Shown: in pieces, positions 25,176-33,513 of the stretch
How the letters are laid out: every line of letters begins with the position of its first letter
Numbering within the stretch: the stretch's first letter is position 1
Assembly: GCA_017397305.1 (NCBI GenBank)
Contig: JAFQJB010000004.1
Coordinates: 56,804 to 120,803, forward strand
Direction: 5' to 3'
Source: Clostridia bacterium
GTDB lineage: Bacteria; Bacillota; Clostridia; Christensenellales; Borkfalkiaceae
Length of the DNA: 64,000 nucleotides
Notes under the pieces: model-generated
Database searches by the model: none
What the model saw: the letters and a program-made list of their open reading frames with translations, nothing else
Told to the model about the DNA's origin: nothing
Made by a program: the position numbers and the translations under genes

Positions 25176-26393
25176 ATGAAAAAATTCGTTATGTACGGCG
25201 CTGGCAACATCGGTAGAGGCTTTATCGGTCAGTTGTTTTCAGGTGCCGGTTATTCGGTAGGCTTTGTTGACATCAACAAGGAAGTTATCGGCAGACTTAA
25301 TCAAGACAAAGAATATCCCGTTGACGTTGTTTCAAACGACGGCATGGAAGAAATTATCGTTAAAAACGCATACGGTATCGACGGGACTGATATAGAACTC
25401 GTTTCGGAAGAAATCGCTTCGGCTGACATTATGGCAACGGCAATCGGCGTTAACGTTCTAAAGTTTATCGCTAAACCCATTGCGCAAGGCTTAAAGAAGC
25501 GTTTTGAAAGGGGCGCAAAACCCTTCAATATCATTATTTGTGAAAACCTTATCGGTGCTGACCAATTCTTGAAAGGGCTAATAAAAGAGCAACTTCCCGA
25601 ATACGCAGATAAAATTGAAAAAGAAATCGGCTTTGTAGAAGCAAGTATCGGTAGAATGGTTCCAGTTCTTCCCGAAGAGAAAAAGCAAGGCAACCCCTTG
25701 CGCGTATACGTTGAGCCGTATAACATTCTTCCCGTGGATAAGGATGCGTTTAAGGGCGAAATTCCTGAAATTGAAAAACTATATCCCTTTGCACCCTTCA
25801 ACTTGTTTATCCAAAGAAAACTTTTCATGCACAACATGAGCCACGCAACCTGTGCTTACCTTGGATATTTGCGTGACTATGAATTTATTTACGAAGCGGT
25901 TGCAGACTTTGATATTAAGTACGTTGCATACCGCGCACTCACTCAATCGGCGCTTGCAGTTTCAAAAGAAAACGGCGTGGAAATCGATTCGCTTTTATCA
26001 CACGCTGAAAACCTTTTGTATCGCTTTACCAATAAAGCCCTCGCAGACACTGTTGCTAGGGTAGGCAAGGACACTAAGAGAAAACTCAGTGCAAACGACC
26101 GCTTAATCGGTGCAATCAATCTTTGTGATAAGCATAACCTTTCTTGCGAATACTTGTGTATCGGTGTTGCCGCTGGTATGGCGTTTGACCCCGACGGCGA
26201 CGATAGTAGCAAGGAAATTTGCGCTTTTGCAAGAGAGAACGGCGCAAAAGAAACACTCAAAAAATATTGCAACTACGAAGGCAGAATGACCGACGTTATT
26301 GCTACCTTATACGAAATGATTAAAAACGGCAAACAAATTTCCGCACTCGTTAAATACGTTGAAGAAGTTAGCGGAAAGACCATGAGGGTATAA
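25176..26393 (+). CDS. mtlD: Mannitol-1-phosphate 5-dehydrogenase family protein
   Basis: This 405-residue protein has GAGNIGRGF (residues 8-16) for NAD binding, a SADIMATAIGVN region and a long C-terminal helical domain beginning around the KLFMHNMSHA segment. It fits the MtlD branch of the polyol-specific long-chain dehydrogenase family, converting mannitol-1-phosphate to fructose-6-phosphate. No PTS mannitol permease is in the operon, and the neighbours suggest that another hexitol phosphate could be the substrate, so the symbol is a family label. TTTGGAG precedes the start. It overlaps the PfkB gene by 1 base (TAATG). Confidence 0.82.
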   Translation: MKKFVMYGAGNIGRGFIGQLFSGAGYSVGFVDINKEVIGRLNQDKEYPVDVVSNDGMEEIIVKNAYGIDGTDIELVSEEIASADIMATAIGVNVLKFIAKPIAQGLKKRFERGAKPFNIIICENLIGADQFLKGLIKEQLPEYADKIEKEIGFVEASIGRMVPVLPEEKKQGNPLRVYVEPYNILPVDKDAFKGEIPEIEKLYPFAPFNLFIQRKLFMHNMSHATCAYLGYLRDYEFIYEAVADFDIKYVAYRALTQSALAVSKENGVEIDSLLSHAENLLYRFTNKALADTVARVGKDTKRKLSANDRLIGAINLCDKHNLSCEYLCIGVAAGMAFDPDGDDSSKEICAFARENGAKETLKKYCNYEGRMTDVIATLYEMIKNGKQISALVKYVEEVSGKTMRV

Positions 26394-27394
26394 TGGAAAG
26401 AAAAGGTATTGCACTTGCTGGTAATATCCTTACCGACAACGTTAAATTTGTTCAAAGCTATCCCGAAAAAGGAATGTTAGCAACCATTACCAGCGAATCT
26501 TTGGCGGTTGGCGGTTGCGTGCCCAACACGGGTATAGATATTGCAAAACTTGACCCCGAACTTCCAGTTTGGGCTTTCGGTAAGGTTGGAAAGGACGATA
26601 AAGGCAAGTTTGTTATCGGCCAAATGCAAAAGGTTGGTATAAACACTGACGGCGTTATTGAAAGCGGTAGTGAACCTACTTCTTATTCGGACGTTATAAC
26701 CGTTTTGGGAACAGGTGAGAGAACCTTTTTCCATAACCGCGGAGCGAATAAGAGTTTTTCACCCGACGATATTTGCCTAGAAAAAATTGAGGCGAAAATT
26801 TTGCACGCAGGCTACTTAATGCTTCTCGACTCGTTTGATAAAATCAATGAAGACGGAAGCACGCCAATGTCAAAAATGCTCGAAAAGGCACAAAAACTTG
26901 GCATAAAAACCTCAATCGATATCGTCAGCGAATCTAGTGGTAATTTCTTTAAAGTGACCAAAGCCTCGCTTCCACACTGCGACTACGTTATAATTAACGA
27001 GATAGAGGGCGGTGCAATCGTCGGTGTTGAACCGAGGGATAGTGAGGGCAAACTTATCGAGCAAAATATTCCCTTAATCTTGCAAAAACTTATGGCACTC
27101 GGTATAAAAGAAAAGGTTATCGTACACTGCCCAGAGGTTGGTTATTGCTTGGATAAAAGCGGAAAAATCACCTCGGTTGCATCGGTAAAACTTCCCAAAG
27201 GCTTCATCAAGGGAAGCGTGGGAGCGGGAGATGCGTTCTGTGCGGGATGCTTATACGCAATCTACAATAATTTTAGCGATGAAGAAACCTTATCGTTTGC
27301 AAATCTAGTTGCGATAAACTGCTTGTCGGAGGCTGATTCTATTAGTGGAATTAAGCATAAGGACAAGATAAAAGACGTAATTAAAAATTTCTAA
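26393..27394 (+). CDS. PfkB-family carbohydrate kinase
   Basis: This 333-residue ribokinase-fold enzyme has GGCVPNTGID near residues 39-48, FFHNRGANKSF in the middle and the SVGAGDAFCAGCL signature near residue 280, with the catalytic Asp in GAGDAF. It could phosphorylate a sugar or a nucleoside in the cytoplasm. It is the last gene of the operon that starts with the PIG-L deacetylase, overlaps mtlD by 1 base and is followed by a strong terminator. Confidence 0.88.
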   Translation: MERKGIALAGNILTDNVKFVQSYPEKGMLATITSESLAVGGCVPNTGIDIAKLDPELPVWAFGKVGKDDKGKFVIGQMQKVGINTDGVIESGSEPTSYSDVITVLGTGERTFFHNRGANKSFSPDDICLEKIEAKILHAGYLMLLDSFDKINEDGSTPMSKMLEKAQKLGIKTSIDIVSESSGNFFKVTKASLPHCDYVIINEIEGGAIVGVEPRDSEGKLIEQNIPLILQKLMALGIKEKVIVHCPEVGYCLDKSGKITSVASVKLPKGFIKGSVGAGDAFCAGCLYAIYNNFSDEETLSFANLVAINCLSEADSISGIKHKDKIKDVIKNF

Positions 27395-27401
27395 AAACAT
27401 C

Positions 27402-27431
27402 AAAAAGGCTTGTAAAATGCAAGCCTTTTTT
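27402..27431 (+). terminator. Terminator of the six-gene amino-sugar/polyol operon
   Basis: AAAAAGGCTTG (27402-27412) pairs perfectly with CAAGCCTTTTT (27420-27430) and ends in T. Confidence 0.9.
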
Positions 27432-27482
27432 GTTTGCAAAAATTGCTAAAAAGCAGTAAAATTTAAAAAGAAAAAAATAATT

Positions 27483-27521
27483 TGCAATAAACGGGCTATC
27501 ATAAGTGTTTAATATATGAAA
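27483..27521 (+). promoter_or_regulatory. Putative ECF-sigma promoter of the sigma/anti-sigma operon
   Basis: TGCAATAAACGGGC (27483-27496), a 9-base gap, then TGTTTAAT (27506-27513) and ATGAAA (27516-27521). The same elements with identical spacing occur at 29154-29192, upstream of the lipoprotein gene. Neither matches sigma-A at usual spacing, so autoregulation by the encoded ECF factor is likely. Confidence 0.6.
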
Positions 27522-27543
27522 CGCTTAAAAAAGAAGGAGAAAA

Positions 27544-28050
27544 ATGCAAAAAAGGGAAGTCGGAAAACTTATAGTAATGGTCTCGAATGGTGACAACAAC
27601 GCGTTTCAAGATTTGTATTTACAAACAAAACGCGGGCTTTTTGCTTTTCTTTATACCTATTTTCATAATAGGGAGCAAACCGAAGACGCAGTACATAACG
27701 TATACCTAAAAATCAAAATAAATGCCGGCGCGTTTAAGGAGGACACTAACGGAGTTGCGTGGATATTGCAGATTGCAAAAAATTACGCACTGAACGAGCT
27801 TAAAAAAAGCGAGCGCACCACACCGATAGAGGAGTGGCATAAGAGCATAGATAACGGCGACAGAGGAAGTGTTACCGACGCGATGGAAAGGGTTTTATCC
27901 GAAGAGGAGCAAAGGATAGTTACCCTTCACGTACTTTGGGGGTATAAGCACCGCGAGATTGCCTCGCTCATCGGCAAACCGCTCGGCACGATTACTTCAC
28001 AATACAAACGCGCGATGGAAAAACTTCGCAAGGCGTTAAAGGAGGATTAG
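27544..28050 (+). CDS. ECF-type RNA polymerase sigma factor
   Basis: This 168-residue protein has sigma-70 region 2 (about residues 20-90, with TEDAVHNVYLKI in place of the usual AEDxxQ) and region 4 (about 110-165, with VLWGYKHREIASLIGKPLGTITSQYKRA), and no region 3, as expected for ECF factors. It directs RNA polymerase to a small regulon. A GAAGGAG site precedes the ATG. It lies 1 base from an RsgI-like membrane protein, its likely anti-sigma factor. The shared promoter motif ahead of this gene and at 29154 suggests it controls both its own operon and the lipoprotein. Confidence 0.9.
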   Translation: MQKREVGKLIVMVSNGDNNAFQDLYLQTKRGLFAFLYTYFHNREQTEDAVHNVYLKIKINAGAFKEDTNGVAWILQIAKNYALNELKKSERTTPIEEWHKSIDNGDRGSVTDAMERVLSEEEQRIVTLHVLWGYKHREIASLIGKPLGTITSQYKRAMEKLRKALKED

Positions 28051-28051
28051 T

Positions 28052-29137
28052 ATGGGAAAGTTAAAAAGACGTTGGGAAAAAGAATTAGACCAAATGACCT
28101 ATTCGCTTGACCGAGAGTTTGTAAAAAAAGAAAACTCTTCTAAAGCAGTAGAAAAAAGCAAACCTTTTTATAAAAGAAAGAAATTTATTTCAATAGGCTC
28201 GCTATCCTTTGCACTTACCTTAATATTGACTTTCGTGCTAACCTTCTCATTCACACAACCCAAAAAACATGAAAGTGCGTTCGTGGTGGAAATTAACCCC
28301 GCGGTAGTATTCGTCCTAAACGAAGAGGGGGAAGTTTCATCGCTTGTTGCAATTAACTCGGATGCGGACGTTATAGTTTCTTTGGACGAGACTAAAGAAG
28401 ACGTTATAGGAAAGAGCGCACCCGATGCCCTTAAAAATTATGTTGACCTTGTAATGCAATACGGCTTTATAGATAAGGAAAGTGGCGCGACGGTTAGGAT
28501 TTCCACAGACGATAAAGGCTTGGACTTGGACGGCTTTTGCAATGCCATTGAAGATTTTTTGTGTGAAAAAGGAATAATGAACGTCGTTTTTGGCAAGAAT
28601 TTATCTACCGACGAGTTTTGTGATTTAATCGGTGTTGAAAAGGGTGACGGAACGTCAATCGTTCAAAAGATTGCCAAAATGCCCACTCTTTACGCCGAAA
28701 AGATTGCTAAAGAACAAGACGTCGAGGTGCTTAGGGAAGAATATTTCCAAACGATGATAAAATCAGTCGTTGCCGAGTACGTTATTTCAATAATTGATAG
28801 AGACCCAATACTTCAGGAAATATTTGAAACTGTTTCGTTTGAAGATATAAATGAAGAAAATTATATAGAAGCCTTTGACGACATATTCCAGTTTATGAAT
28901 TCGATAATAAACCTAGAGTGGTTATTGCCAATGCTAGAACTTCCCGAAAATGCTGAAGAGTACGTGAAGATGACGAGCAACTCTATGCCGTTTAGACAAT
29001 CTTACCTAAAAGAAAAAAACAAAGAAGAATACGAAAGTCAAAAAACCCCCGTATCAAAAGAGAGTGTGAACCAGTATTTGAGCGAAATTTTAAGCCAATA
29101 TGGTAGCCTTGATAATTACTGGAATAGCCAAAATTAA
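28052..29137 (+). CDS. Membrane RsgI-like protein, probable anti-sigma factor
   Basis: This 361-residue protein has a cytoplasmic basic N-terminus (residues 1-48), one transmembrane helix (about 50-68) and an extracytoplasmic domain. The latter begins with FVVEINPAVVFVLNEEGEV and INSDA, matching the RsgI middle domain that follows the membrane span in SigI anti-sigma factors. The rest is helical and acidic, without a carbohydrate-binding module. The N-terminal part is short and does not clearly show the RsgI anti-sigma fold, so the anti-sigma role is inferred from position and topology. The gene starts 1 base after the sigma factor gene. Confidence 0.75.
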   Translation: MGKLKRRWEKELDQMTYSLDREFVKKENSSKAVEKSKPFYKRKKFISIGSLSFALTLILTFVLTFSFTQPKKHESAFVVEINPAVVFVLNEEGEVSSLVAINSDADVIVSLDETKEDVIGKSAPDALKNYVDLVMQYGFIDKESGATVRISTDDKGLDLDGFCNAIEDFLCEKGIMNVVFGKNLSTDEFCDLIGVEKGDGTSIVQKIAKMPTLYAEKIAKEQDVEVLREEYFQTMIKSVVAEYVISIIDRDPILQEIFETVSFEDINEENYIEAFDDIFQFMNSIINLEWLLPMLELPENAEEYVKMTSNSMPFRQSYLKEKNKEEYESQKTPVSKESVNQYLSEILSQYGSLDNYWNSQN

Positions 29138-29153
29138 AAAAAATTAAATTTGA

Positions 29154-29192
29154 TGCAATAAAAGGGCGGTTTAGATTGTTTAATTAATGAAA
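29154..29192 (+). promoter_or_regulatory. Putative ECF-sigma promoter of the RsgI-domain lipoprotein gene
   Basis: TGCAATAAAAGGGC (29154-29167), a 9-base gap, TGTTTAAT (29177-29184) and ATGAAA (29187-29192). This duplicates the arrangement at 27483-27521 base for base in its core elements and spacing. Confidence 0.6.
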
Positions 29193-29214
29193 TCACTGAT
29201 TAGGAGGGACGACA

Positions 29215-30729
29215 ATGAAGAAAAAATTAGTATCAATCGTATCGCTTGCGTGCGCATCGGCACTTGCCGTTTCGCTGTTTGGGTGCGGTAAAAAAGACGA
29301 GGGTAAAACCGAACAGGTTGCAACATCTTACGTTAGTTTAGATATCAACCCGTCAATAGAACTTGTTTTAGACGGTGAAAACAACGTAATGAGCATAAGG
29401 GGCACTAACGAAGACGGGCAAGTTCTTTTATATAATGAAAAGGACATAGTCGGTAAGGACGTGGGTGACGCGGTAGAAAAGATTACCAAACTTGCAGTGG
29501 ATATGGGTTATCTTGCAGAAGATAACAAAGTGGTTGGAACAAGCGTTTCATCAACAAGCAATAATGCCGACGCAATTTTGAGTGAAATCAACGCGACTAT
29601 AAAGACAAGTGCAAACGAAGTGGGCTTAACGGTAACTACCGATGCTGAAGGGGCATATTCTCTCGTTAGAAAGTACGAAGAATTTAAGGCAAAGTATCCA
29701 ACCGACCCAAAAGTTCAACAACTTTCAATTGCGGAGTTTAAGCTTGCTTATTCTGTAGCCGAATCGGGCGAAATAACCATTGAGACGGCGGTTAAACTTG
29801 ACCAAGAAAAACTTATAAAAATGGTTTCTGAGGCACACGATAAGGCAGAAGAGTACACCACCACAGCATTTAGCAAGGCAAGAGAAATTGCACAAGCAGC
29901 ATACGACGTTGCTGTTGGTGCGCTTGAAGACGGATTGTATGCAAAACATTATTTGAATCCTCAAAATATGCCCAACCACCTCTCAACTTGTTGGTACGGC
30001 TCTGCTTATCAAGCGTATAAGAGTTTAGCACGTGGGTTAAACGGCACAGCCGACGCAATTAAATACGTTGAAGACCTATCTTCTTACGAACTAAGCGAAG
30101 AGCAAACCCAAAGCGTTTTGACCGCGCTTAACCTCACTAGCGACGACGTTGACTTGATTAAAAATTCGGACGGAAAAGTAACGATTGAAAGCGTTGAAGC
30201 ATATGCCGACAAGGTGTTCAAAAATACAGAGAGCGGTGAGGCATTGCAAGCCATGAAGCAAGAACTTACTATTGCGTTAAAGGACGTTGAAGGTCAACTT
30301 GCTATAATGGTTAAAGACCTTATCGAAAAACACGAACAAGATATCACGGAAATGCTATCCGCAGCAGAAGGCGTAATTAATCTTATCCCGAATATCGGTT
30401 TAACCGACGCGCTAACAACCTTTAAGGCTGATTTTAGCGGACTGGTTAGCAAAATGAAAACAGCAATCGAAGATGGAACGATAACTTCTTATGAAGTGCG
30501 TGATTTAGCGGGCGACATGGAAGAAAAAGCAACCGAAATGTTCAATAAGATTAGTGAAGACTTAAGCGAAGAAGAAGTTAGTGCTATAAATACCGAAAAG
30601 GAAAAACTCAACACGCAACTCGCTTCTCTAAAAGCAACGCTAGATAAAGCCATTGACGATGCTGAACTTCAAGCAAAGGCAAGACTTAGCGAACTTAAAA
30701 CACAAAGATTACAAAATCTACCAGCATAA
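29215..30729 (+). CDS. Lipoprotein with an RsgI-like domain and a long helical region
   Basis: This 504-residue protein has a lipoprotein signal peptide with lipobox LFGC (Cys24), followed by an RsgI-like segment: VSLDINPSIELVLDGENNV, then a TNEDG turn and an AVDMGYL helix (about residues 42-105). The remaining 400 residues are mostly charged helix, with coiled-coil-like stretches after residue 340. It is presumably anchored to the outer face of the cytoplasmic membrane. It has its own copy of the putative ECF promoter and a TAGGAGGG site. It may compete with or modulate the membrane RsgI-like protein. This arrangement is not one I know from described SigI/RsgI pairs. Confidence 0.75.
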   Translation: MKKKLVSIVSLACASALAVSLFGCGKKDEGKTEQVATSYVSLDINPSIELVLDGENNVMSIRGTNEDGQVLLYNEKDIVGKDVGDAVEKITKLAVDMGYLAEDNKVVGTSVSSTSNNADAILSEINATIKTSANEVGLTVTTDAEGAYSLVRKYEEFKAKYPTDPKVQQLSIAEFKLAYSVAESGEITIETAVKLDQEKLIKMVSEAHDKAEEYTTTAFSKAREIAQAAYDVAVGALEDGLYAKHYLNPQNMPNHLSTCWYGSAYQAYKSLARGLNGTADAIKYVEDLSSYELSEEQTQSVLTALNLTSDDVDLIKNSDGKVTIESVEAYADKVFKNTESGEALQAMKQELTIALKDVEGQLAIMVKDLIEKHEQDITEMLSAAEGVINLIPNIGLTDALTTFKADFSGLVSKMKTAIEDGTITSYEVRDLAGDMEEKATEMFNKISEDLSEEEVSAINTEKEKLNTQLASLKATLDKAIDDAELQAKARLSELKTQRLQNLPA

Positions 30730-30738
30730 CATATAAAA

Positions 30739-30781
30739 ACCCCGAGAGTCGGCAACCGAAAGGTTGTCGATTTTCGGTTTT
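30739..30781 (+). terminator. Imperfect hairpin terminator after the lipoprotein gene
   Basis: CCGAGAGTCGGCAACC and GGTTGTCGATTTTCGG pair around a GAAA tetraloop with a few mismatches, followed by TTTTAT. Confidence 0.65.
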
Positions 30782-30794
30782 ATAGCAAAAACGA

Positions 30795-30823
30795 TTGCAA
30801 AATTTGCCTTATTGTATTAAAAT
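30795..30823 (+). promoter_or_regulatory. Sigma-A promoter of the chromate transporter genes
   Basis: TTGCAA (30795-30800) and TAAAAT (30818-30823) with a 17-base spacer. Confidence 0.65.
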
Positions 30824-30851
30824 GGTATAGAAAAAGAAAGGCAAGGATATT

Positions 30852-31454
30852 ATGAAAAAGTTAAAAACACTTCTCCTTCTTTTTTGGGCGATGTTCAAAA
30901 TCGGGCTATTCACCTTTGGTGGCGGTTATGCAATGATTGCAATTATCGAGAGAGAACTCGTTGAAAAGAAGAAATGGATAAAACACGAAGAATTTATGGA
31001 CGTTGTAGGTATTGCCGAATCAACACCAGGACCGATTGCAATAAATTCCGCAACTTATATAGGGTATAAGGTGTGCGGTGTTTTGGGCTCGGTTTTTGCT
31101 ACTCTTGGTGTGGTTTTGCCCTCTCTTATCATAATCTTTGTAATTTCCCTTTTCTTTGATAAATTTTTAAGTTTGAAGTGGGTGGGGTATTGTTTCCGCG
31201 GTATCCAAGCGTGCGTAGCCTTTTTGATACTCAACGCGGGCATAAAAATGTTCAAACACCTAAAACTTAATGCGTTTAACGTAATACTAACCGTGCTTAC
31301 CGTGGCGGGATTTATTACGCTTTCTATATTTGCAAAAGATTTCTCGTCGGTGTTCTTTATTCTTATCGGCGGAGGGGTTGGCATTATCGCTTACCTAATT
31401 TATCTTATCGCAAAACGTGAAAAAGGTAAGGACAAAGGAGGTAAAGATTTATGA
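30852..31454 (+). CDS. chrA: Chromate transporter half-protein, first subunit
   Basis: This 200-residue protein is a single Chr domain with about six hydrophobic segments. FGGGYAMIAIIERELVE and AESTPGPIAIN are the two diagnostic motifs. Long-chain ChrA proteins contain two such domains; here the two are encoded by separate genes overlapping by 4 bases, the usual short-chain heterodimer. In anaerobes the real cargo may be an oxyanion other than chromate. AAGGATATT is its weak ribosome site. Confidence 0.88.
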   Translation: MKKLKTLLLLFWAMFKIGLFTFGGGYAMIAIIERELVEKKKWIKHEEFMDVVGIAESTPGPIAINSATYIGYKVCGVLGSVFATLGVVLPSLIIIFVISLFFDKFLSLKWVGYCFRGIQACVAFLILNAGIKMFKHLKLNAFNVILTVLTVAGFITLSIFAKDFSSVFFILIGGGVGIIAYLIYLIAKREKGKDKGGKDL

Positions 31455-32026
31455 TTTACCTAAAATTGTTCTTAACCTTCCTAAAAATAGGTGCAGTGTC
31501 TTTTGGCGGTGGGTATTCAATGATACCGCTGGTTACCGAAGAGGCGATATCTAACGGCTGGTTGACAAGCGCCGAAGTAATGAACTTTATTGCCGTTGCA
31601 GAATCAACCCCGGGCCCCATAGCAATCAACATGGCAACCTTTGTGGGTGCTTCACAAGGCGGAATACTAGGCGCAATAGTTGCAACCTTAGGCGTGGTTT
31701 TGCCGTCATTTATAATTATATTAGTTATCGTTGCACTTATCAAAAAACTGCTCAAATTTGCGGGCGTAAAAGCCTTTTTGGGCGGTATTAGACCTGTTGC
31801 AGTCGGCTTGATTTTGGCAACTGCCGTAACGATGATTTTAACTGTAATTTTTTCTCTTGAAACGGTATACGATAAAGTAATTTTCGACTGGAAAGCGCTT
31901 GTAATTTTTGGAGTTGTTGCGGGTATACATTACACGGTAAAATTCTGGAAAAAGAAAACTATATCCCCAATACTATTAATAGTCATTTCAGCAGGGCTCG
32001 GCGCAATTTTTTACGGACTTTTATAA
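31451..32026 (+). CDS. chrA: Chromate transporter half-protein, second subunit
   Basis: This 191-residue partner of the preceding gene has the same Chr motifs (FGGGYSMIPLVTEEAI, AESTPGPIAIN) and five to six hydrophobic segments. The ATGA overlap with the first gene and a GGAGG site inside it imply coupled, equal synthesis, consistent with a heterodimer of opposite topology. No terminator is evident before the tRNA-Gly gene 125 bases downstream, so read-through into the tRNA is possible. Confidence 0.88.
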   Translation: MIYLKLFLTFLKIGAVSFGGGYSMIPLVTEEAISNGWLTSAEVMNFIAVAESTPGPIAINMATFVGASQGGILGAIVATLGVVLPSFIIILVIVALIKKLLKFAGVKAFLGGIRPVAVGLILATAVTMILTVIFSLETVYDKVIFDWKALVIFGVVAGIHYTVKFWKKKTISPILLIVISAGLGAIFYGLL

Positions 32027-32150
32027 TTTGACAAAATTCTATTTGCAATATTTTTTAATCTGTGATAAAATAACACTAAATTAAAAGCAACTAAGCGATT
32101 TTGCAATTTGTGCTTATGCAAATTGCTTGTAGCGAAGTTTGTTTGGACGA

Positions 32151-32224
32151 GCGGGTGTAGTTTAGTGGCAAAACAACAGCTTCCCAAGCTGTGGTTGTGA
32201 GTTCGATTCTCATCACCCGCTCCA
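32151..32224 (+). tRNA. tRNA-Gly (anticodon CCC)
   Basis: This 74-base gene folds into a full cloverleaf: GCGGGTG/CACCCGC acceptor stem, a D-arm with GTGGCAAAAC, ACAGC/GCTGT anticodon stem with loop TTCCCAA (anticodon CCC), T-arm GTGAG-TTCGATT-CTCAT, discriminator T and an encoded CCA. Its 3' end is repeated three times downstream. Confidence 0.95.
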
Positions 32225-32567
32225 AAGATAAAGGGCACCCTTGTGGTGCCCTTTATCTTTGGAATGAGTGTAACAGAATTGGACTACGTTCGGTTCTACC
32301 TCCGTAACGAAGTGGAGGAGCTTCTCATCACCCGCCAAGTGCAAAACCACGCACCCTTGTGGTGCCCTTTATCTTTGGAATGAGTGTAACAGAATTGGAC
32401 TACGTTCGGTTCTACCTCCGTAACGAAGTGGAGGAGCTTCTCATCACCCGCCAAGTATAAAAACCTCGCACCCAAGGGTGCCCTTTGTCTTTGGGCTGGA
32501 TGTAGCGAGAATCAACTTTGTTCGGCTTTGCCTCCGTAGTGAAACGGAGGAGCTTCTCATCACCCGC
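32207..32567. repeat. Three tandem ~116-bp repeats seeded by the tRNA-Gly 3' end
   Basis: TTCTCATCACCCGC occurs at 32207-32220 (in the tRNA), 32322-32335, 32438-32451 and 32554-32567, with a period of 115-116. Between copies, each unit holds a GGCACCC hairpin followed by CCTTT, a block around TACGTTCGGTTCTACC and a CCTCC-GGAGG hairpin. The first two units are nearly identical and the third is diverged. The rest of 32568-32666 holds only a promoter. There is no gene between 32225 and 32666. Confidence 0.85.
32225..32263 (+). terminator. Hairpin just after tRNA-Gly
   Basis: AAAGATAAAGGGCACC and GGTGCCCTTTATCTTT form a perfect 16-bp stem with a 5-6 base loop. The T tract after it is short, but it probably defines the tRNA 3' flank. 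Shorter versions recur in repeats 2 and 3. Confidence 0.6.
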
Positions 32568-32593
32568 CAAGTATAAGAAATTTAAAAAAACAC

Positions 32594-32622
32594 TTTACTA
32601 ATGTAAGCATATATGTTAAAAT
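32594..32622 (+). promoter_or_regulatory. Promoter of the TauE/SafE gene
   Basis: TTTACT (32594-32599) and TAAAAT (32617-32622) with a 17-base spacer. Confidence 0.6.
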
Positions 32623-32666
32623 AAAAGATATTTTTAACACGCGACGAATCTGCATTGGAGTTTATT

Positions 32667-33437
32667 ATGGAATGGTATACCTTACTAGTTTGCTTTATGG
32701 CCAGTGCGGCGGCGGGGTTAGGAACCGGATTTGCGGGCATGAGTGCCGCGGCGGTTATTGGACCCGTGCTGTCCGTCTTTTTAGGTATGCCAATTTATGA
32801 AGCAGTGGGCATAGGACTTATCAGCGACGTGCTAGCGAGTGCGGGAAGTGCGTTTACTTATGGACGAAAAAAGAACGTTGATATAAAAAACAGCCTATGG
32901 CTATTGGGCTCTATTTTGGCATTTACCGTTCTAGGCAGTTTTGTTGCAACCTTTGTTTCAAACAATACGATGAACAATGGTGCACAAATCACCATGATAA
33001 TTTTGGGGCTTAAGTTTATAATTTTCCCAATCAATAAGCCAAAGCAATTTAATGGAAGCCACACCAAAGCCAAAATGATTATAAAATCAATCATTGGCGG
33101 ACTTATTATAGGGTTCGTATGCGGATTTGTCGGCGCTGGTGGCGGAATGCTTATGCTTCTAGTATTGACCACCTTTATGGGTTATCCTATGCATAAAGCG
33201 GTAGGGACGAGCGTGTTTATAATGACGTTTACTGCGCTTACTGGGGCTATAAGTCACTTTACTATGGGTGGACTGCCAAATATAGGTTGTTTGCTTCTTT
33301 GTGCAACTTTTACATTCTTCTGGGCGGAAGTTGCATCGATAATTGCAAACAAAGCAAAGGCAAAAACCCTTAATAGAGTGGTGGGTATGGTGCTGATAGC
33401 AACGAGTTTAATCGTCATCATTGTCGAAAAGCTTTAA
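32667..33437 (+). CDS. TauE/SafE-family (sulfite/sulfonate exporter-like) permease
   Basis: This 256-residue protein has about eight hydrophobic segments. GTGFAGMSAAAVIGP at the start and CGFVGAGGGMLMLLVL in the middle are the two TauE/SafE repeat motifs. The family moves sulfite, sulfoacetate or other small anions. I chose the ATG at 32667 over a TTG at 32655 because TTGGAG lies 6 bases upstream of it. It is a single gene, and its terminator hairpin (33513-33545) overlaps the promoter of the next gene. Confidence 0.88.
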   Translation: MEWYTLLVCFMASAAAGLGTGFAGMSAAAVIGPVLSVFLGMPIYEAVGIGLISDVLASAGSAFTYGRKKNVDIKNSLWLLGSILAFTVLGSFVATFVSNNTMNNGAQITMIILGLKFIIFPINKPKQFNGSHTKAKMIIKSIIGGLIIGFVCGFVGAGGGMLMLLVLTTFMGYPMHKAVGTSVFIMTFTALTGAISHFTMGGLPNIGCLLLCATFTFFWAEVASIIANKAKAKTLNRVVGMVLIATSLIVIIVEKL

Positions 33438-33484
33438 TATTCAAGAAAAATCAAAGGATAATCAAACAAAATCGTTAAATACGA

Positions 33485-33513
33485 TTGACTTATAAAGAAA
33501 ATAATTATATAAT
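33485..33513 (+). promoter_or_regulatory. Near-consensus promoter of the DUF1858 gene
   Basis: TTGACT (33485-33490) and TATAAT (33508-33513) with a 17-base spacer. The -10 box ends on the first base of the hairpin at 33513-33545. Confidence 0.85.

Noticed and set aside
32011..32238. Minus-strand ORF containing a GDENRTHNHSLG run
   Set aside because: It is the antisense translation of tRNA-Gly and its flanks, a well-known false protein. There is no ribosome site.
32207..32567. CRISPR array
   Set aside because: The repeats are ~116 bp, contiguous without unique spacers, and match the tRNA end. No cas genes are present.
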